Positions 1 through 6,891 of a stretch of 10,927 bases of DNA are shown one piece after another. Position 1 is the first letter of the stretch. The number at the start of each line of letters is the position of its first letter. The translations under genes and the position numbers were made by a program. Under the pieces are notes generated by a model. The model had not been told where the DNA came from and ran no database searches. It worked only from the letters and a program-made list of their open reading frames with translations. Origin of the DNA: Alloprevotella sp. (lineage in GTDB: Bacteria; Bacteroidota; Bacteroidia; Bacteroidales; Bacteroidaceae); NCBI GenBank assembly GCA_015259235.1, contig JABZGM010000061.1, forward strand, positions 1 to 10,927. The letters run 5' to 3'.

Positions 1-623
1 CCCATCACGTGATATGGCAAGACTTCGACACGCTCAATCACGGTGTAGGGCTCTAGATATTCAGCCACGGCATGCAGACGGTCGTCTCTATCGGTGATGC
101 CTGGCACCACCACGTGACGCAACCAAATGGGTTTGCCTATTTCTTGAAGATAGTCCAAAAAGCGAGCATTGTTTTGACGCGTCACACCGATGTATTCTTT
201 GTGGATGCTGTCGTCCACGGTTTTCACATCGAAGAGAATGAGGTCGGCTTCGGCTGCTGCACGGCGCGCGGCTTCGTTCCACACAGAACCCGCTGTGTCG
301 AGCGCGGTGTGGAGTCCCTCTTCGTGACAAAGTTTGAAATAGGCTTCCACAAATTCCGCTTGCACCAAGGGTTCTCCGCCTGTGCAAGTGACTCCTCCGG
401 TGCGAATGAAGTTTTTGTATTTTCGCACCTCTCTCATGAGTTCTTCTGGGGTCATCTCGTATTTGGTTTTGGCAGCAATTTCCCAAGTGTCGGGATTGTG
501 GCAAAATTGGCAACGCATGGGACACCCTTGTAGGAAGGTGACAAAACGGATGCCAGGACCATCTACAGTGCCCATGGATTCGAGAGAGTGTATGCGTCCA
601 ATGATGGGAGAAGGTGTACTCAT
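1..623 (-). CDS. pflA: Pyruvate formate-lyase activating enzyme (PflA), 3' end cut by window edge
   Basis: This is a radical SAM enzyme that uses a [4Fe-4S] cluster and S-adenosylmethionine to create the glycyl radical on pyruvate formate-lyase in the cytoplasm. Read from the complement of 621-623, the protein starts MSTPSPIIGRIHSLESMGTV, which lines up with the N-terminus of E. coli PflA and supports this start. The CX3CX2C cluster motif is CPMRCQFC (Cys34, Cys38, Cys41), followed by the SAM-binding TGGEP at 81-85. The frame is open to the edge: 207 codons are visible of the roughly 245-260 usual for the family, and the last visible residues (VEVLPYH) match the family's late region, so about 40-50 residues are missing. 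It lies 145 bp downstream of its substrate gene pflB with a terminator-like hairpin between them, so it is probably expressed below pflB, by read-through or a weak promoter of its own that I could not find. Glycyl-radical activases for other enzymes are related, but the pflB neighbour makes PflA by far the best call. Confidence 0.95.
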   Translation of the reverse strand, partial: MSTPSPIIGRIHSLESMGTVDGPGIRFVTFLQGCPMRCQFCHNPDTWEIAAKTKYEMTPEELMREVRKYKNFIRTGGVTCTGGEPLVQAEFVEAYFKLCHEEGLHTALDTAGSVWNEAARRAAAEADLILFDVKTVDDSIHKEYIGVTRQNNARFLDYLQEIGKPIWLRHVVVPGITDRDDRLHAVAEYLEPYTVIERVEVLPYHVM

Positions 624-670
624 GATGAGAAAATAGGATGAAAAAGTGTGGAAGGATTGAGGCTATGCTC

Positions 671-723
671 AAAAAGGGCAAGACACCCAATGCCGGGGCA
701 AGCCGCAGCGATGAGTGTCTTGC
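671..723 (-). terminator. Intrinsic terminator or attenuator between pflB and pflA
   Basis: Read on the minus strand, GCAAGACAC (complement of 715-723) pairs perfectly with GTGTCTTGC (complement of 678-686). The stem grows to 12 pairs if one G-U and two further pairs are counted (712-723 with 678-689). It is followed by CC and a run of five T (complement of 671-675). The loop is long (about 22-28 nt) and GC-rich and may fold further. A smaller hairpin (TTGCGC, 744-749, with GCGCAA, 757-762) lies between the pflB stop and this structure. The arrangement fits a partial terminator that leaves pflA weakly transcribed; this effect is inferred. Confidence 0.7.
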
Positions 724-768
724 TGAGAGAGTTCTCGTAGGGATTGCGCAACGAAGGCGCAAGGTCGA

Positions 769-3006
769 TTAGCAGCTAGCGCTAATGGTACGAGAGATAA
801 CGTCGAGTTGTTGTTCGCGAGTGAGCTTGATGAAGTTCACAGCATATCCAGACACACGGATAGTGAGCTGAGGATATTTTTCGGGATGTTCCATTGCATC
901 ATAGAGCAAGTCGCGATCGAATACGTTCACATTGAGGTGTTGACCACCATCGGGAGTGAAGTAACCGTCCATGAGGTTCACGAGGTTGGTCTCACGGCTC
1001 ACTTCGTCCTTACCGAGAGTGGCAGGAGAAATTGCCCAAGTGTAAGAGATACCGTCGTGTGAGTGTTGGAAAGGCAACTTAGCTACAGATGCGAGAGAAG
1101 CTACAGCACCCTTGGTATCGCGACCGTTCATGGGGTTAGCACCAGGAGCGAAAGGTACACCAGCAGGACGACCGCAAGGAGTAGCACCAGTGTGCTTACC
1201 ATAAACCACATTAGAAGTGATGGTGAGCAATGACTGAGTGGCGATAGAATCGCGGTAAGTGTCGTGCTGACGCATGTAGTTCATGAACTTCTCGGTGATC
1301 ATTACAGCGAGTTCGTCAGTAGCTTCGTCGTTGTTACCGAAGGGCACGTAAGAACCTTCTTGTTCGAAACCAACAGCGAGACCACGTTCGTCACGAATCA
1401 CGCGCACCTTACCAAACTTGATGGCAGCGAGTGAGTCGGCTACGATGGAGATACCTGCGATACCGCTGGCACGAGTGCGAATGATGTCGCCATCGTGGAG
1501 CGCCATTTCGAGAGCTTCGTAGCTATACTTGTCGTGCATGTAGTGGATGATGCGGAGGGCGTTGCAGTAAACGCGAGCCAACCAGCTCATCATTTGCTCG
1601 AACTTAGCCATTACCTCATCGAAATCGAGGTATTCGCTAGTGATAGCAGGGAAGAGGGGAGAGATTTGCTTGCCGTTGAGTTCGTCGACACCACCGTTGA
1701 TGGCATAGAGAAGACACTTAGCGAGGTTGGCGCGAGCACCGAAGAATTGCATTTGCTTACCGATGCGCATAGGAGATACGCAGCATGCAATACCGTAGTC
1801 ATCACCGTAGTCAGGACGCATGAGGTCGTCGTTTTCGTACTGGATGGCAGAAGTTGCGATAGACATCTTAGCGCAATACTTCTTCCAGTTTTCGGGAAGA
1901 CGAGTTGACCAAAGTACAGTGAGGTTAGGTTCTGGTGCAGGTCCGAGGTTGGTGAGGGTGTGGAGGATACGGAAGCTGGTCTTAGTCACCATGGTGCGAC
2001 CGTCCATGCCCATACCACCGATAGATTCAGTTACCCAAACAGGGTCACCAGAGAAGAGAGCGTTGTACTCAGGAGTGCGGAGGAAGCGCACGATGCGGAG
2101 CTTCATCACGAACTGGTCGATGAGTTCTTGAGCTTCTACTTCAGAGAGCTTACCAGCCTTGATGTCGCGTTCGATGAAGATGTCCAAGAAAGTAGACACA
2201 CGACCAATAGACATAGCTGCACCGTCTTGGTCCTTGATGGCAGCGAGGTAAGCGAGATATACGTATTGTACAGCTTCGCGAGCGTTTTCAGCAGGACGAG
2301 AGAGGTCGAAACCATAAGCTTCACCGAGCTTGATGAGTTCCTTCAAAGCGTTGATTTGCTCAGTAGTTTCTTCGCGAAGTTGGATGGTCTTATCGTTCAT
2401 CTCTTGGATTTCGAGACGATTGAGATAAGCTTGCTTGTCTGCGATGAGGTTGTCTACGCCATAGAGAGCAACACGGCGATAGTCACCGATGATGCGACCA
2501 CGACCATAAGCATCGGGCAAACCAGTGATGACGTGGCTGTTGCGGCAACGACGGATGTCGGAAGTGTAAGCAGAGAACACACCTTCGTTGTGGGTCTTGC
2601 GATACTTGGTGAAGATTTCCTTAGTCCAAGGGTCGAGCTCATAACCATAAGCGTTGAGAGCATTTTCTACCATGCGCACACCGCCTTTGGGGAAGATACC
2701 ACGCTTGAGAGGAGCATCAGTTTGGAGACCTACTACGACTTCTTTGTCCTTGTCGATGTAGCCAGCACCATAGGTGGTGACACTTTGTGGGAGACGAGTT
2801 TCTACGTCGTAGAGACCCTTCTCACGTTCTACCTTGAACATTTCGCTCAATTTGTCCCAAAGGGCGAGCGTGTTGTCTGTAGCGGGGGCGAGGAAGCTGT
2901 CGTCGCCTTCATAGGGAGTGTAGTTGTACTGGATGAAGTCACGTACGTTTACTTCGCGTTTCCAGATGTTACCTTCGAAGCTACCTGCAATATCGGTCAG
3001 TTTCAT
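769..3006 (-). CDS. pflB: Pyruvate formate-lyase (formate C-acetyltransferase)
   Basis: This glycyl-radical enzyme cleaves pyruvate with CoA to acetyl-CoA and formate in anaerobic fermentation. The protein is 745 residues against 760 in E. coli PflB. The adjacent catalytic cysteines are at 408-409 in GIACCVSPMRIGKQ. The C-terminal glycyl-radical motif is RVSGYAV with the radical glycine at 720, about 25 residues from the end as expected. Nothing is truncated or missing. The start at the complement of 3004-3006 gives MKLTDIAGSF and is preceded by an A/C-rich stretch with no Shine-Dalgarno. The activase gene pflA follows on the same strand after a terminator-like hairpin. Upstream lies a 618-bp gap with a Bacteroidetes-type promoter about 210 bp from the start codon and several palindromes, so regulation by oxygen, redox or carbon state is plausible but inferred. 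The double cysteine and strong PflB resemblance argue against the related glycerol dehydratase or choline TMA-lyase subfamilies. Confidence 0.98.
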   Translation of the reverse strand: MKLTDIAGSFEGNIWKREVNVRDFIQYNYTPYEGDDSFLAPATDNTLALWDKLSEMFKVEREKGLYDVETRLPQSVTTYGAGYIDKDKEVVVGLQTDAPLKRGIFPKGGVRMVENALNAYGYELDPWTKEIFTKYRKTHNEGVFSAYTSDIRRCRNSHVITGLPDAYGRGRIIGDYRRVALYGVDNLIADKQAYLNRLEIQEMNDKTIQLREETTEQINALKELIKLGEAYGFDLSRPAENAREAVQYVYLAYLAAIKDQDGAAMSIGRVSTFLDIFIERDIKAGKLSEVEAQELIDQFVMKLRIVRFLRTPEYNALFSGDPVWVTESIGGMGMDGRTMVTKTSFRILHTLTNLGPAPEPNLTVLWSTRLPENWKKYCAKMSIATSAIQYENDDLMRPDYGDDYGIACCVSPMRIGKQMQFFGARANLAKCLLYAINGGVDELNGKQISPLFPAITSEYLDFDEVMAKFEQMMSWLARVYCNALRIIHYMHDKYSYEALEMALHDGDIIRTRASGIAGISIVADSLAAIKFGKVRVIRDERGLAVGFEQEGSYVPFGNNDEATDELAVMITEKFMNYMRQHDTYRDSIATQSLLTITSNVVYGKHTGATPCGRPAGVPFAPGANPMNGRDTKGAVASLASVAKLPFQHSHDGISYTWAISPATLGKDEVSRETNLVNLMDGYFTPDGGQHLNVNVFDRDLLYDAMEHPEKYPQLTIRVSGYAVNFIKLTREQQLDVISRTISASC

Positions 3007-3117
3007 GATGGTTGTTGTTTGAATGATTGTTGGTTGAGAAAACCTCCGTCAGTAGTGAAAAAGCATTGGTGACAGTGAGAATAGGCTTTAGGTCTAAAAG
3101 AACTGCTGCTATTTTGA

Positions 3118-3143
3118 AAATATGCGGCTATTTCTGCATATTT
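3118..3143. promoter_or_regulatory. Inverted repeat in the presumed pflB leader
   Basis: AAATATGC (3118-3125) and GCATATTT (3136-3143) are perfect 8-bp inverted arms around a 10-nt spacer. They lie between the predicted pflB promoter and the pflB start codon, so they could be a repressor operator or a hairpin in the leader RNA. The sequence matches no operator I can name with confidence. In AT-rich DNA an 8-bp repeat like this can arise by chance. Confidence 0.35.
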
Positions 3144-3212
3144 GCACTGTCGTGTTGTCTGTCTTTCCACAGCGGATGAAGATTTGTCGCGGGTTATTTA
3201 TCTCAGACGACA

Positions 3213-3244
3213 CAAAAATACGATATTATCTCTATATCTTGCAA
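3213..3244 (-). promoter_or_regulatory. Bacteroidetes-type promoter for pflB
   Basis: On the minus strand, TATTTTTG (complement of 3213-3220) matches the Bacteroidetes -7 element TAnnTTTG exactly. A TTG (complement of 3242-3244, context CTTG rather than TTTG) lies 21 nt upstream, inside the usual 19-21 nt spacing for the -33 element. Transcription would begin near 3205-3208, giving a pflB leader of about 200 nt. No better match was found elsewhere in 3007-3520. Confidence 0.55.
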
Positions 3245-3322
3245 GTATTTCGCAAAGAAACTGCAATAAAAAGAGTGTTAATGCCTGACTTTGCTTTTGT
3301 TATTGCGCAAAATAGGGTGATT

Positions 3323-3343
3323 TGTGCAGTTGGACACAGTTGG
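3323..3343. promoter_or_regulatory. CRP/FNR-like dyad with overlapping 10-bp-spaced direct repeat
   Basis: TGTG (3323-3326) and CACA (3335-3338) are separated by 8 nt, the geometry of the CRP/FNR-family 16-bp dyad (TGTGA-N6-TCACA), though the inner bases do not match. Overlapping it, CAGTTGG occurs twice, at 3327-3333 and 3337-3343, exactly one helical turn apart. It lies about 80 bp upstream of the predicted pflB -33 element, where an activator might bind. This rests on geometry only. Confidence 0.3.
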
Positions 3344-3418
3344 TTTTTTCCTAAAACTACAAATTGCAATATCTAGACTTTGCAAAATCTAGGGAATATT
3401 AGGGTGAATAATTTTGAG

Positions 3419-3435
3419 ATTGTAATCATTACAAT
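3419..3435. promoter_or_regulatory. Perfect 7-1-7 (8-1-8) palindrome resembling a Fur/PerR-family box
   Basis: ATTGTAATCATTACAAT is a perfect 17-bp palindrome with 8-bp arms around one central C. The inner 15 bp, TTGTAAT-C-ATTACAA, has the 7-1-7 layout and TAAT-N-ATTA core of Fur-superfamily operators (PerR boxes resemble TTATAATNATTATAA). It lies between the clpB terminator and the predicted pflB promoter, about 175 bp upstream of that -33 element. Which regulator binds, if any, is not shown by the sequence. Confidence 0.45.
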
Positions 3436-3520
3436 TTTATTTTCTGAGATAGTTTGATGTGAAAATATCCACTTTGATAAAATTGGAGGTCAAAAAAGTT
3501 TATTCCTGTGGGTTGAATGC

Positions 3521-3556
3521 AAAAAGAAATCCCCCGCATCCGTGAAGATGCGAGGG
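3521..3556 (-). terminator. Intrinsic terminator of clpB
   Basis: Read on the minus strand, CCCTCGCATC (complement of 3547-3556) pairs with GATGCGGGGG (complement of 3531-3540): six pairs next to the six-base loop, one mismatch, then three more. The stem is followed by the T-rich tail ATTTCTTTTT (complement of 3521-3530). It begins 69 bp past the clpB stop codon. It separates clpB from pflB, so the two are probably independent transcripts. Confidence 0.85.
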
Positions 3557-3624
3557 AAATGAAAGGTCGGTGCCCTGATGTTGGAGGACAGAATGATATA
3601 TATGCACAATGTGCAGACTGCTTT

Positions 3625-6315
3625 TTAGTTTTGAGTGTCGTTTTTGAACACCAAACCATGTTCTGCCTTCTCCACTATAATAGGTTGCGCGGAAGAAACA
3701 GTGCCACCCAAAATGGCGCGTGACAAATCGTTGAGCAAATGTTGCTGCAAAGCGCGCTTCACAGGACGCGCACCAAAGTCGGGATCGTAGCCTTCTTCGG
3801 CAAGGAAACTTACCGCATCATTGTTCACACGAAGAGTGATGCCTTGTTCTTCCAGTCGATGAGCGATGGCCTTGATGTGGATGCGTACGATTTGCTCGAT
3901 TTCGCTGCGCGTGAGGGCGTGGAACATGAGGATGTCGTCGATGCGATTGACAAACTCAGGGCGCAATCCAGGAATGGGCGTGCCGTTGGAAGATAGTCGA
4001 GGTTGAGTGAGTTGATTCACCAATTTCTCTCGAGTGGCTTCAGAAATCTGGGTGTTGTCGGCACCTTGTTCTCCAAAAACTTCCGTCTCCTTACCCGTGA
4101 GCAGGTTGGACGTCATGATGATAATCGTGTTTTTGAAGTTCACCGTGCGACCTTTGTTGTCGGTGAGGCGACCATCATCGAGCACTTGCAAGAGGATGTT
4201 GAACACATCGGGATGGGCTTTTTCGATCTCATCGAAGAGTACGACAGAGTAGGGTTTGCGGCGCACAGCTTCCGTGAGTTGTCCACCTTCGTCATACCCC
4301 ACATATCCCGGAGGAGCACCAATCAAACGCGTTGCAGAAAACTTCTCTTGGTATTCGCTCATGTCGATGCGTGTCATCATGTTTTCGTCGTCAAAGAGAC
4401 ATTCTGCGAGTGCTTTTGCCAACTCCGTCTTACCTACACCCGTTGCACCGAGGAAGATGAACGAACCAATGGGACGTTTGGGGTCTTGCAAACCAGCGCG
4501 ACTGCGGCGCACAGCATCAGCCACGGCAGTGATGGCTTCGTCTTGTCCGATGACACGAGCATGCAATTCGTCTTCGAGGTGAAGCAACTTCTCACGTTCG
4601 CTCTGAAGCATGCGAGTCACAGGAATGCCCGTCCAACGGCTTACCACATCTGCGATGTCGTCGGCGGTGACTTCCTCCTTGACCATGGCTTCTGCACCTT
4701 GACGTTGTTGGAGTTGTTGGTGAATTTCTGCAATCTCCGTTTCAAGTTGTTGCAACTTGCCATATCGAATCTCAGCTACCTTGCCATAGTCTCCTTCACG
4801 CTCTGCGCGTTCTGCCTCGTATTTGAGGCTTTCGATCTGTTGCTTGTGGTCTTGAATCTTTGCCAGCAACTCGCGTTCGCCTTCCCACTTACCTTTCAAC
4901 TCGTGTTCTTCTTCCTCGAGCGATTGAATCTCTTGGTTGAGAGCGGTGAGTTTAGCTTGATGCGCTTGTTCTGCAGTCGCACCAGCTGTGTTAGGAGCAG
5001 GAGCATTTTGAGCAGCCACCTCGGCTTCACGGCGAATGGCTTCACGTTCGATTTCGAGTTGTCGCAAACGGCGTGAGATTTCATCGAGCTGTTCTGGTTG
5101 AGAGTCGCGCTCCATGCGGAGTTTTGCGGCAGCTTCGTCCATCAAGTCGATGGCTTTGTCGGGAAGAAAACGGTCGCTGATGTAGCGATGGGAGAGGGTC
5201 ACTGCAGCAATCAAAGCATCGTCTTGGATGCGCACGTGGTGGTGGTTTTCGTAACGCTCTTTCAAACCACGAAGAATGGAAATAGCGTCTTCGGGAGTGG
5301 GTTCGTCCACCAGAACGGTTTGGAAGCGGCGTTCGAGTGCCTTGTCTTTCTCGAAATATTTTTGGTATTCTTCGAGAGTCGTCGCACCAATGCTGCGAAG
5401 TTCTCCGCGAGCGAGTGCAGGTTTCAAGATGTTGGCAGCATCCATGGCACCTTCTCCCTTGCCAGCACCGACAAGTGTGTGGATTTCGTCGATGAAGAGA
5501 ATGATATCTCCGTTGGCAGCGGTGACTTCGTTGACAACGCTCTTCAAACGCTCCTCAAATTCGCCTTTATATTTGGCACCAGCCACGAGAGCTCCCATGT
5601 CTAAGGAGAAAAGACGCTTGTTGCGCAAGTTTTCAGGAACGTCACCGCGAACGATGCGTTGTGCTAATCCTTCCACAATGGCGGTCTTACCTGTGCCAGG
5701 TTCACCGATGAGGATAGGATTATTCTTCGTTCTGCGTGAAAGAATCTGAAGTACACGGCGGATTTCGTCGTCTCGACCAATCACAGGATCAAGTTTTCCA
5801 TCGCGGGCTTCAGCCACTAAATCGCGAGCATATTTGCTCAGCGCTTGATAGGTGTCTTCGGCAGAAGCAGAATCCACCTTCTTTCCTCCGCGCAATTCCT
5901 TGATGGCAGCAGTGAGTGCAGTCGTAGTCATACCCGCATCTTTCAGCATCTGCGCAACCACGCTCGGTGTGTTGAGCAATGCCAAAAGGAGAGGTTCCAA
6001 TCCGGTGAATTGATCTCCGTCTTTTCTCGCGATTTCTTGTGCTGCATTGAGCACCTTGTTGCTATCGCTGTCAAGATAAGGTTCTCCACCTTCCACACGG
6101 GGGAGACTCTGCAAGTGACGTTCAAGGGTTGAAGTAAGAACTTGCGCATTAACCCCCGTCTTTCCAAAAAGAAATTGTGTGACATTTTCTCCCACATCCA
6201 TGATGCCATGCAGCAAGTGCGCAGGAGTGATGCTTTGTTGGCGCAATTCAGAAGCACGTTGCACAGCATGTTGCAACGCTTCTTGCGCTCTGATGGTGAA
6301 ATTATCGAATGTCAT
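3625..6315 (-). CDS. clpB: ATP-dependent protein disaggregase ClpB (Hsp100)
   Basis: This hexameric AAA+ chaperone pulls polypeptides out of aggregates together with DnaK in the cytoplasm. The 896-residue protein shows every expected part in order. An N-terminal Clp repeat domain covers about 1-145. NBD1 has Walker A GEPGTGKT (204-211), pore loop KYKGEFEER (248-256), Walker B IILFIDE (271-277) and arginine-finger region ALERRFQ (326-332). A coiled-coil M domain covers about 400-540. NBD2 has Walker A GATGVGKT (623-630), pore loop GAPPGYVGYDEGG (666-678) and Walker B VVLFDE (691-696). The continuous M domain separates it from ClpA and ClpC. It is about 40 residues longer than E. coli ClpB (857), mainly from two insertions: an Ala/Pro-rich stretch near 436-452 and a segment near 770-786 before GLRPEFVNRID. 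The start gives MTFDNFTIRAQEAL, typical of the family. It has its own terminator and is divergent from the YbjN-like gene. I could not identify its promoter. Confidence 0.97.
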   Translation of the reverse strand: MTFDNFTIRAQEALQHAVQRASELRQQSITPAHLLHGIMDVGENVTQFLFGKTGVNAQVLTSTLERHLQSLPRVEGGEPYLDSDSNKVLNAAQEIARKDGDQFTGLEPLLLALLNTPSVVAQMLKDAGMTTTALTAAIKELRGGKKVDSASAEDTYQALSKYARDLVAEARDGKLDPVIGRDDEIRRVLQILSRRTKNNPILIGEPGTGKTAIVEGLAQRIVRGDVPENLRNKRLFSLDMGALVAGAKYKGEFEERLKSVVNEVTAANGDIILFIDEIHTLVGAGKGEGAMDAANILKPALARGELRSIGATTLEEYQKYFEKDKALERRFQTVLVDEPTPEDAISILRGLKERYENHHHVRIQDDALIAAVTLSHRYISDRFLPDKAIDLMDEAAAKLRMERDSQPEQLDEISRRLRQLEIEREAIRREAEVAAQNAPAPNTAGATAEQAHQAKLTALNQEIQSLEEEEHELKGKWEGERELLAKIQDHKQQIESLKYEAERAEREGDYGKVAEIRYGKLQQLETEIAEIHQQLQQRQGAEAMVKEEVTADDIADVVSRWTGIPVTRMLQSEREKLLHLEDELHARVIGQDEAITAVADAVRRSRAGLQDPKRPIGSFIFLGATGVGKTELAKALAECLFDDENMMTRIDMSEYQEKFSATRLIGAPPGYVGYDEGGQLTEAVRRKPYSVVLFDEIEKAHPDVFNILLQVLDDGRLTDNKGRTVNFKNTIIIMTSNLLTGKETEVFGEQGADNTQISEATREKLVNQLTQPRLSSNGTPIPGLRPEFVNRIDDILMFHALTRSEIEQIVRIHIKAIAHRLEEQGITLRVNNDAVSFLAEEGYDPDFGARPVKRALQQHLLNDLSRAILGGTVSSAQPIIVEKAEHGLVFKNDTQN

Positions 6316-6421
6316 ATTATATATTGTTTTAATCGTTAGAATATAGCCGATGATGCAGAAATGAAATGCTTACTATTGAGTTGTCAAGTAGTTTACTCGA
6401 GTTGTTGAGTGCATTGTCCTC

Positions 6422-6451
6422 TTGACTAGTCAATATCTTTCGCTCAATATC
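6422..6451. promoter_or_regulatory. Palindrome and direct repeat upstream of clpB
   Basis: TTGACTAGTCAA (6422-6433) is a perfect 12-bp palindrome. Overlapping its right half, TCAATATC occurs at 6430-6437 and again at 6444-6451, a 14-bp repeat period. A further GTCAAG at 6383-6388 is inverted relative to CTTGAC at 6421-6426. The cluster is about 107 bp upstream of the clpB start codon, where an operator could sit. No known heat-shock element such as CIRCE is present, so the role is open. Confidence 0.3.
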
Positions 6452-6546
6452 GCTGGAGTCACCGACAGCCACACAGGTGCAATAGCTTTGCCAACGCGCT
6501 TCATTTTCTTGCGAATCCCACAGGTATGCCGTTTTGTCGTGAAAAT

Positions 6547-6604
6547 CCTGCTATTTTGTCTGTAAATCGTTGAAAATAAAAGGATTGTGTGACAAAATTG
6601 CAGG
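6547..6604. repeat. 14-bp inverted repeat between clpB and the YbjN-like gene
   Basis: CCTGCTATTTTGTC (6547-6560) and GACAAAATTGCAGG (6591-6604) are inverted copies matching at 13 of 14 positions around a 30-nt spacer. It sits between two divergent genes, so it cannot be a simple terminator of either. It could be a large operator, a small-RNA hairpin or the remnant of a short palindromic element. The 11-mer CTGCTATTTTG in its left arm also occurs at 3106-3116, upstream of pflB on the same strand. The rest of 6316-6673 shows no gene, tRNA or recognised RNA. Confidence 0.5.
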
Positions 6605-6673
6605 TTGTACATCGAGTAGTGTGTGCGAGAGATAGAAAAACCTCAAGATTTTCTCGCGAAAATTCAAACTTTA

Positions 6674-6705
6674 TTTGGGAAATTGCTATCTAGATATTAC
6701 TTTTG
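6674..6705 (+). promoter_or_regulatory. Consensus Bacteroidetes promoter for the YbjN-like gene
   Basis: TTTG (6674-6677) and TACTTTTG (6698-6705) match the -33 and TAnnTTTG -7 elements of the primary Bacteroidetes sigma factor exactly, with a 20-nt spacer in the usual 19-21 range. Transcription should begin near 6710-6713, leaving an untranslated leader of about 180 nt before the start codon at 6892. Both elements are perfect, so this is probably a strong promoter. Confidence 0.75.
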
Positions 6706-6710
6706 CAGTG

Positions 6711-6891
6711 GAAAACGACCGAATCTCTGTGGATAGCTTATACTTTATGCCGTGGTTAAGGCGAAGTCTAGCCTTGTTTTCTTGCTCAAGGCGGAAAAAT
6801 CCCTTTGATGCGAAGTACAAGCAAAGGCAGAAAGATGCAGTTTCTCTGGCAATCGGTCAAATGTATCATCTATATATAAACATCATCAATT
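6711..6891 (+). ncRNA. Structured leader or small RNA of unknown class
   Basis: The region from the predicted start site to the YbjN-like start codon has several complementary segments. GACCGA (6717-6722) pairs with TCGGTC (6853-6858), closing the whole region. CTTTATGCC (6743-6751) can pair with GGCAGAAAG (6826-6834) at eight of nine positions, or CCTTTG (6802-6807) can pair with CAAAGG (6822-6827); these overlap and exclude each other. GCCTT (6771-6775) can pair with either copy of AAGGC, at 6758-6762 or 6788-6792. This could be a cis-acting leader that switches between folds, or an independent small RNA. It matches no riboswitch or 6S RNA I can recognise. The pairings were found by eye and some may be chance. 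Confidence 0.35.

Noticed and set aside
88..762. A 224-residue minus-strand open frame spanning the pflA region and the pflB-pflA gap
   Set aside because: It is out of frame with pflA, whose radical SAM motifs are intact. Its Arg/His/Ser-rich translation matches nothing, so it is a shadow of pflA.
1960..3072. A 370-residue plus-strand open frame opposite pflB
   Set aside because: It is antisense to a complete pflB with all catalytic motifs. Long antisense frames are common opposite genes with strong codon bias.
3122..3376. An 84-residue plus-strand open frame in the clpB-pflB gap
   Set aside because: It covers the predicted pflB promoter and operator-like repeats, has no recognised motif, no ribosome-binding context and no promoter of its own.
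6332..6550. A 73-codon minus-strand frame upstream of clpB (ends ...HHRLYSND) with protein-like composition
   Set aside because: It has no ATG, overlaps the palindrome and direct repeats, and resembles no family I know. A gene relic is possible but a chance open frame is as likely.
6711..6891. 6S RNA
   Set aside because: A closing stem and opposing unpaired stretches are present, but the stem is only 6 bp and the promoter-like central bubble of 6S RNA is not convincing. The position as a gene leader explains it better.
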